64,000 nt of DNA, from the NCBI RefSeq assembly GCF_021155775.2, contig NC_060233.1, positions 3,452,501 through 3,516,500 on the forward strand. The letters run 5' to 3'. This document shows positions 58,692 to 64,000 of the stretch, piece after piece; the first letter of the stretch is position 1, and every line of letters begins with the position of its first letter. The stretch comes from Neodiprion pinetum. Its lineage: Eukaryota; Arthropoda; Insecta; Hymenoptera; Diprionidae. The notes under the pieces were generated by a model, which was not told the origin of the DNA, ran no database searches, and saw only the letters and a program-made list of their open reading frames with translations. The position numbers and the translations under genes are program-made.

Positions 58692-61600
58692 ACGCACAAT
58701 ACATGTATACGTGTATATGTATGTCGCAGTACACTCGACGCAGCTATATGTGCTGTATACTCCCTTTCGTATTCATTTACATACGTATGTATGCATTTAC
58801 GTGATACACATAGGCCCGTACGTACGCGACAGATAGATAGATAATAGGTAGGTAGGTAGATAATTAGATAGGGATACCAACATACGTGTGAAACGGATTT
58901 ATACGTGAGCTTGGTTTTCTGCGCTGAGAGCGAGTGGTTTGCTTGCTCCCTGCTGCTAACGCTGCTTGAATATTAATATGTATGTGTATTGTATGTATAT
59001 CCGTGAATACATTGATAACCAGTAGGAAGAAGGCAAGAAGCACGATGTGACCGAGCGTATGGCGTTGAAAATCTCAATAGCTCCAGAACGAACCAGGCAG
59101 GCTCTGCTGCACCTTCTGCCATTAATTCAGATTTAAGCAAATTTGCCTACCTGCTCGCTAAAAGACCGACGGCAAAAGTCGTCTCGTCTGTCGACTTAGG
59201 TACGATATTATATTGTTTAGAAGGGACGAGTTCTTTTTTTTTCTTCTTTTCTTTTCTTTTATATTTATTTTTACACGCTACACGTCGTATACTAGATGCC
59301 TACAATATTGATTGCCTTACAATTCTCGTACGAATGGCAACGCGCGCGTTGCTGAACCTTCAAGCTTTTCATTCTGTTATTATTAACTCGTACACAATTA
59401 ATACCGATAAATATTGTCGATTAATCATACACCTCGCCGAGCGATGACCGGTTCGTTAAATTCCCTTTCCAAAAGTCGCTTATCTTTTTAGTCGTATTGT
59501 GATTATTTTCCGCGCGCGGAACGACACGCAATACTTACTTACTTACTTACTTACTTACTTGCTGCTTAATTTAAGGTAAGAGGAGGATTTAGAGCAGAAA
59601 TCCGACTTTGAGGTAGTATACACTACACGACGTCGTGATTTAAGAGAGTAGAAGTTCGTAAAGTTAACGCGACGATTCATTTTTAGGAAAAAATCGTTAT
59701 TTCGCAACTGTATAACAACGTCTGAAATTGAGTAATCTATTTTTAAAAAGCAAAGTGTATTCAGAATTTCGTAAATTAAACTACTTTGAAGTCTGATGTA
59801 AATTTTCAAAACAATGATTTTTGTTTTTATACATCTTTACGTTAACTTTAATTCAATTTCAATCTCTTAGTGATTTCTACTCACGAAATTTTTACCTCGT
59901 GTATTCTGCTCCCCCGAATAGGATGTAGTATCATCGCTGTTGTTCCATCAAGATTTTCTCAATCCAACGGTAGTTTATATCTATGCTGAAAAGTAAAAAC
60001 TGTATTATAGAACATCGCGTAATCACTCGTATCACATATTATTTAATCGGTAATTCGTTTTTTTTTTTTCTTCTCTTTACCACCCATACGTTGCAGTTAC
60101 ACAGTTACGAACAATCGCGACATGTTCAACCAACAGATACTCAGGGTAGATACACACAAACATGCATACGTGCATAGAGACACCGTTGATGGCTAGTAAC
60201 AAAATCTACTGTGCTTGTCTTTATCTAATCTATTCATCATATTCACATGTCATTGTACTTTGATCGCGTCGCTTATATATATACATGTACAGTAGTGACA
60301 ACAATCATTGGGTAAAAGAAACTAACCGAATTACGTTCATCATTATTTAGCCAACTGATAACTGGGTCAGAATGAAACAGGTCAGCAGATATACTAATTG
60401 TTAATAAAATTTTACACCGGATAATCGTCGCAGTTACATTTCTTCCGGAATGTTAACAAACAAGTAAGAGATTCCTATCGTTTATTTTCTATTCATTTCT
60501 TTCTTCTTTTTTTTTTCCTTCCATAATTAAACACGCAGCAGTTGTACCAGTACCCACACAATTATTAATTGCTTTTAACATTATTGAATGCTTGGAAAAT
60601 CGTCGCGCTCAATCGATTCAGTATAAAATTTTAATTAATGCACTTTACTTTGCGATTGGTAGGCAATTTTCCTTACTTATGCAAAGATATTCTTGGCGGT
60701 AAAGTTTGGAATGTTGGTAGTACGCGTTTATTTTCCTCCTTCTTACTTTTTTCTCACCCTCATCCACACGTTTTTTTTTTCTTTTTTGTTTCGCCAAATA
60801 AGATTGGAAAAATTTGCTACCAGTCTACCAGCGGCGAGTACGGGGTAAACATTTTCGTTCAGGGTTTTGTTACAAGCTTATGCTGTATGGTTGAAATAAA
60901 ACCGAATGGCTAATGAGAGTTTTGTATGGCAGGGGGATCAGAGTAGGAGTCAGAGAGCAACGGCCCCGCGAACAACTTATATACGTAATGAAATACTTGT
61001 AACAGTATTTAAAAATATACGCGATTCCCTCCCGCCTGCAGTTTCTCCTAATTTTTTTTTTTTTTTTTTTTTTTATTCGACCTTTATTATTTCCTCCGCG
61101 CCGTACCTTTAATACGTGTGCAAATTAGAACGTGTTAATAAATCTCCTCTCATGGTTTTGCGAATTACATAACGATGTAAGTTACATCTTCGATAAATTC
61201 ATCGATATCTAAATAACAAACAAAGAATTTCTTCTCAATCGAGGGATAATAAGATTTTTCATCATCGTTCGAAAAACTTCTCTTCACAGATATTTAATAA
61301 CTTTGGTGTTTATATTTGAATAAGATTACGGTAATCGGCGTTTAGATCCGAAGGAAAGCTGTGTGTGAAAGAAAAAAAAAAAGAACCTAACGAAAAAAAA
61401 AAAAATCACCAGTATCGCGTTACTCGTGAAGTATTCGCCCAAGTGTAGTAAAACAAATAATTAATAAATTAATAAATTAATAAATACTATCGAACGTCGA
61501 GTTTATTTCACATAGCATTGGTTCCTTATTTTCTAATAAATCCTCCACGTCTGTGACTCCGTGTCTTATAAAAAATCCGTATTTTTAGTGGTGACTCGTC

Positions 61601-64000
61601 GACGACGAGATCCAACAAACTGTCTGTCGAATTCGTAAGAGAACCCGCGAATCCCCCACTTGGTCCACCTTATTCTTCGACGTCGTTGTGTTGTTGCTGT
61701 TATAATACATTGTACGTGCGTACGTTATATGTAAGAATGCTTATAATTACCGAACGGTAGGCAGGCAGGCAGACAGACAGGAATTATTACCGCTAGATGA
61801 TGGTTCGAACCATTAATTTTCTTCGCAGATTCTGTATCTAGATATACATACATATACAAACACAGTGAAATTAACGATTGATCGTTTATGGGTGCGTAAT
61901 ATAACCATATAGAAATTGAAAAACTCGCTACATAGCGTCCCCTCACAGAGGTACGGCGACGGTATTACATTGGTAAAAACCCGCCAGTGGACGCTTCATC
62001 CTTGCTCGATCGATCGGATAACGCGTTGTTTCTTATTCAATGTTATGTTCTCTTGACTTTTTATCCGAAACGGTTATTAGTCCCATGAGGAGGGAAAGAA
62101 AGGAAAAAAAAAAAAAATAGATAAAAATGGAAGAAAAAATAATAACCACGACAGCCACAAACACGCGCTTAGCACATGAAACAGTAATTCAAAGCGCTGC
62201 AGGCAAGGAGCGTATTAAATTTTCCCAAAAACGCGATACGTGTACGTACCTACAGGTTACACATGTTCACGTGTGTATTTATTTCTTTTATCTTGTTTTA
62301 TTTCGATTTTCTCGACAAAATTTAGAAACATTTCCCCGATTTCACGGATAACGACAATTTCGTCACATCGTCTGCCTCTGTGTCTACACACTCGTCTTAT
62401 TTACGTTCGTATTTCCCGCGCTGCTGTTACCGCCCCCCCCCCCCCCCCCCCCCCTTACAAGTTTCCAAATATTTTTCGCTACGTTTTACTGCGAACTAGG
62501 TACCCTTATACCCACCCACCTCTGTACTAAAAATTTTACCATCTCTAATCCAACTGCCTGCCTGCCTCCTTGCTGTTGTAAAAACCACTGTGCTTCTGAG
62601 TTTGTAAGTTCCGTTTCCTTTTCTTTTATTTTCATTCATCTCCGGCGAATCCCTATTTCTTTCACCGAATGTTAGGTATAACAATCTACGATCTCGACTA
62701 TATGACACATCGTTTTATGCTATAGATATCTACACGGTGTTGTAATAAATATTGCTCAGGAATAAAATAGCTGCGCCACAGGGGCGGGAGGGGAATGTGT
62801 TCGCTCGTCGGGCCGAAAGGAGAGGTCGAGAGGGGAGGTAAGGGGGGCTGGGGGGGGGGGGAGGTGGGGGGCGACCTTGCCCCGTGCGGCAACTGCTTGT
62901 TGCCAAGCTACTCGGTATGTATAGCGTGAAACTGTATTTACGAATGTACATGAATACGTATAGTATACATACGTAGGTACGTACGTACCACTCGTATCTA
63001 CACCCGTAGTCACTCTGTGCATGCGTGCTGTATAGCTACGTTCATACGGACGTATTAACAAGAATTTTGCAGGGTTAGACAGACGTATGTGTTTGGCACA
63101 TGGAAATTTGGTGTGTAATTACATATATTTAACCCTCGATTTTTACCTCTGCTCTTTATACCTATGGCGTATGCTTTTGTAGCGACTCGGCTTATACCAT
63201 ACCTACGTAATATTTCTATGCTTTTGAACGTATAGGCAGTGTGTCTATGTGTTCCGTTCGTAAGTAAGAGACGCCGAGGTATCTTGTTTCGAAGTGTAGG
63301 CGTCGCGGATCTAGGTTCTCTAGATGACAAATTTTTTCCACAGCCATCTAGAGATGCGGTGGAGCGCCCGCTCGTTGCCGCTTGGTGCAGGCAGTGAGGA
63401 AGTCTCTTCGAACATGAACTATGCACAACCATTGAGAACGTAGCGCGCGCTGTTTGAAAAACTCGAGGAGAGACTTGCTTCGATGAAAATCGAACGCTTC
63501 GCTAATTCCCACGTTTTAAATTGAATTTAAATTTAATACCATTCGAATAGTGGAATCGTAGTAACAATAGATAGAAAAACGATCGTTCCACGTTGTGGAT
63601 TATAGGGAGATATAAGTATGTACTTTGTTGCTTCGGAAGTATCATAGGGGTTGTGCCGGGTCGAAATTGATCTACTTCAAATGCTTTCAAAGTCAATTTA
63701 TATCGCTTTCACTGCATGCATGTGCTTGTACGTGTATCTGAATAACTACACGTATTGTACCTAAACTCGTGCTATACCTGTGATGTAGGATTAATATTTT
63801 TGTCCTCGTAACTTGAATGTACATAAATCTTTGTTAGCGATATTAAACTCGCGGTCGAAAATGATGTGGCTTGTGTAAAATTAGATTACACGCTCGATTA
63901 TCTCTCTCTGTTATATCAACATCGGTGGTATCCGGCGGTTTCAGATGATAAGTACTGTTGAGGTTAGAATTCGGCCATTTTGCTCTATTATGCAACCTTT
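58520..64000. other. Non-coding, probably intron or spacer
   Basis: Microsatellites, poly-C at 62433-62454, poly-T at 61052-61071 and no supportable exon. It may be the first intron of a gene starting at 58.3 kb. Confidence 0.4.
58626..58690. repeat. (AT)n and (GTAT)n microsatellite
   Basis: Follows the probable first exon ending at 58513. Other AT runs are at 21811-21831 and 32884-32912. Confidence 0.9.

Noticed and set aside
1..64000. tRNA, rRNA, known microRNA and CRISPR signals
   Set aside because: I looked for B-box strings, common insect miRNA seeds and regular spaced repeats. The only B-boxes lie in a MITE; no miRNA seed match had a supporting hairpin that I could see; spaced repeats are degenerate and eukaryotic in style.

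Overview
The window looks like nuclear DNA of an insect, most likely a hymenopteran; this is an inference. The grounds are short GT-AG introns, runs of the insect telomere-type pentamer TTAGG inside the chromosome arm (12.15 and 27.33 kb), many short hairpin-type MITEs, dense microsatellites, and one block (6.64-7.07 kb) that I recall as a dispersed repeat shared by many arthropods. There are no bacterial operons, rRNA, CRISPR array or phage genes, and I found no tRNA gene.

Layout. From 1 to about 43 kb I could support no multi-exon protein gene. This part holds MITEs, microsatellites, poly-A/T and poly-G tracts, and a few GC-rich islands that look like promoters or 5'-untranslated exons (3.25-3.85, 13.25-13.6, 18.0-18.8, 26.65-27.3, 38.7-40.6 kb). 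Two short ORFs with good codon texture lie in the last island: 39415-39522 (+) and 39950-40102 (-).

The main find is a head-to-tail array of five spliced genes on the + strand, 43161-54797. I built each by hand from reading frame, splice sites and phase: A (313 aa, 9 exons), B (174 aa, 4 exons), C (228 aa, 3 exons), D (377 aa, 9 exons) and E (143 aa, 4 exons). All encode small, hydrophilic, mostly Cys-containing proteins that I do not recognise. Eighteen of the 24 introns are phase 1. C and E share a Lys-Ile/Pro-Cys to Arg-x-Asp-Tyr module, and D carries a related pattern, so the array probably grew by tandem duplication. Two large foldback elements sit inside it, one between C and D and one in an intron of D. 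A 121-bp tandem repeat occupies another intron of D.

From 54.8 to 58.3 kb there are short open stretches on both strands. One phase-consistent chain gives a four-exon, 99-aa gene on the - strand (57651-55052), but competing frames exist. A likely non-coding first exon with a strong donor ends at 58513. The rest to 64 kb is non-coding as far as I can see. How the five array proteins act is unknown; co-regulation and a tissue-limited role (for example testis) would fit such arrays but is not shown by the sequence.
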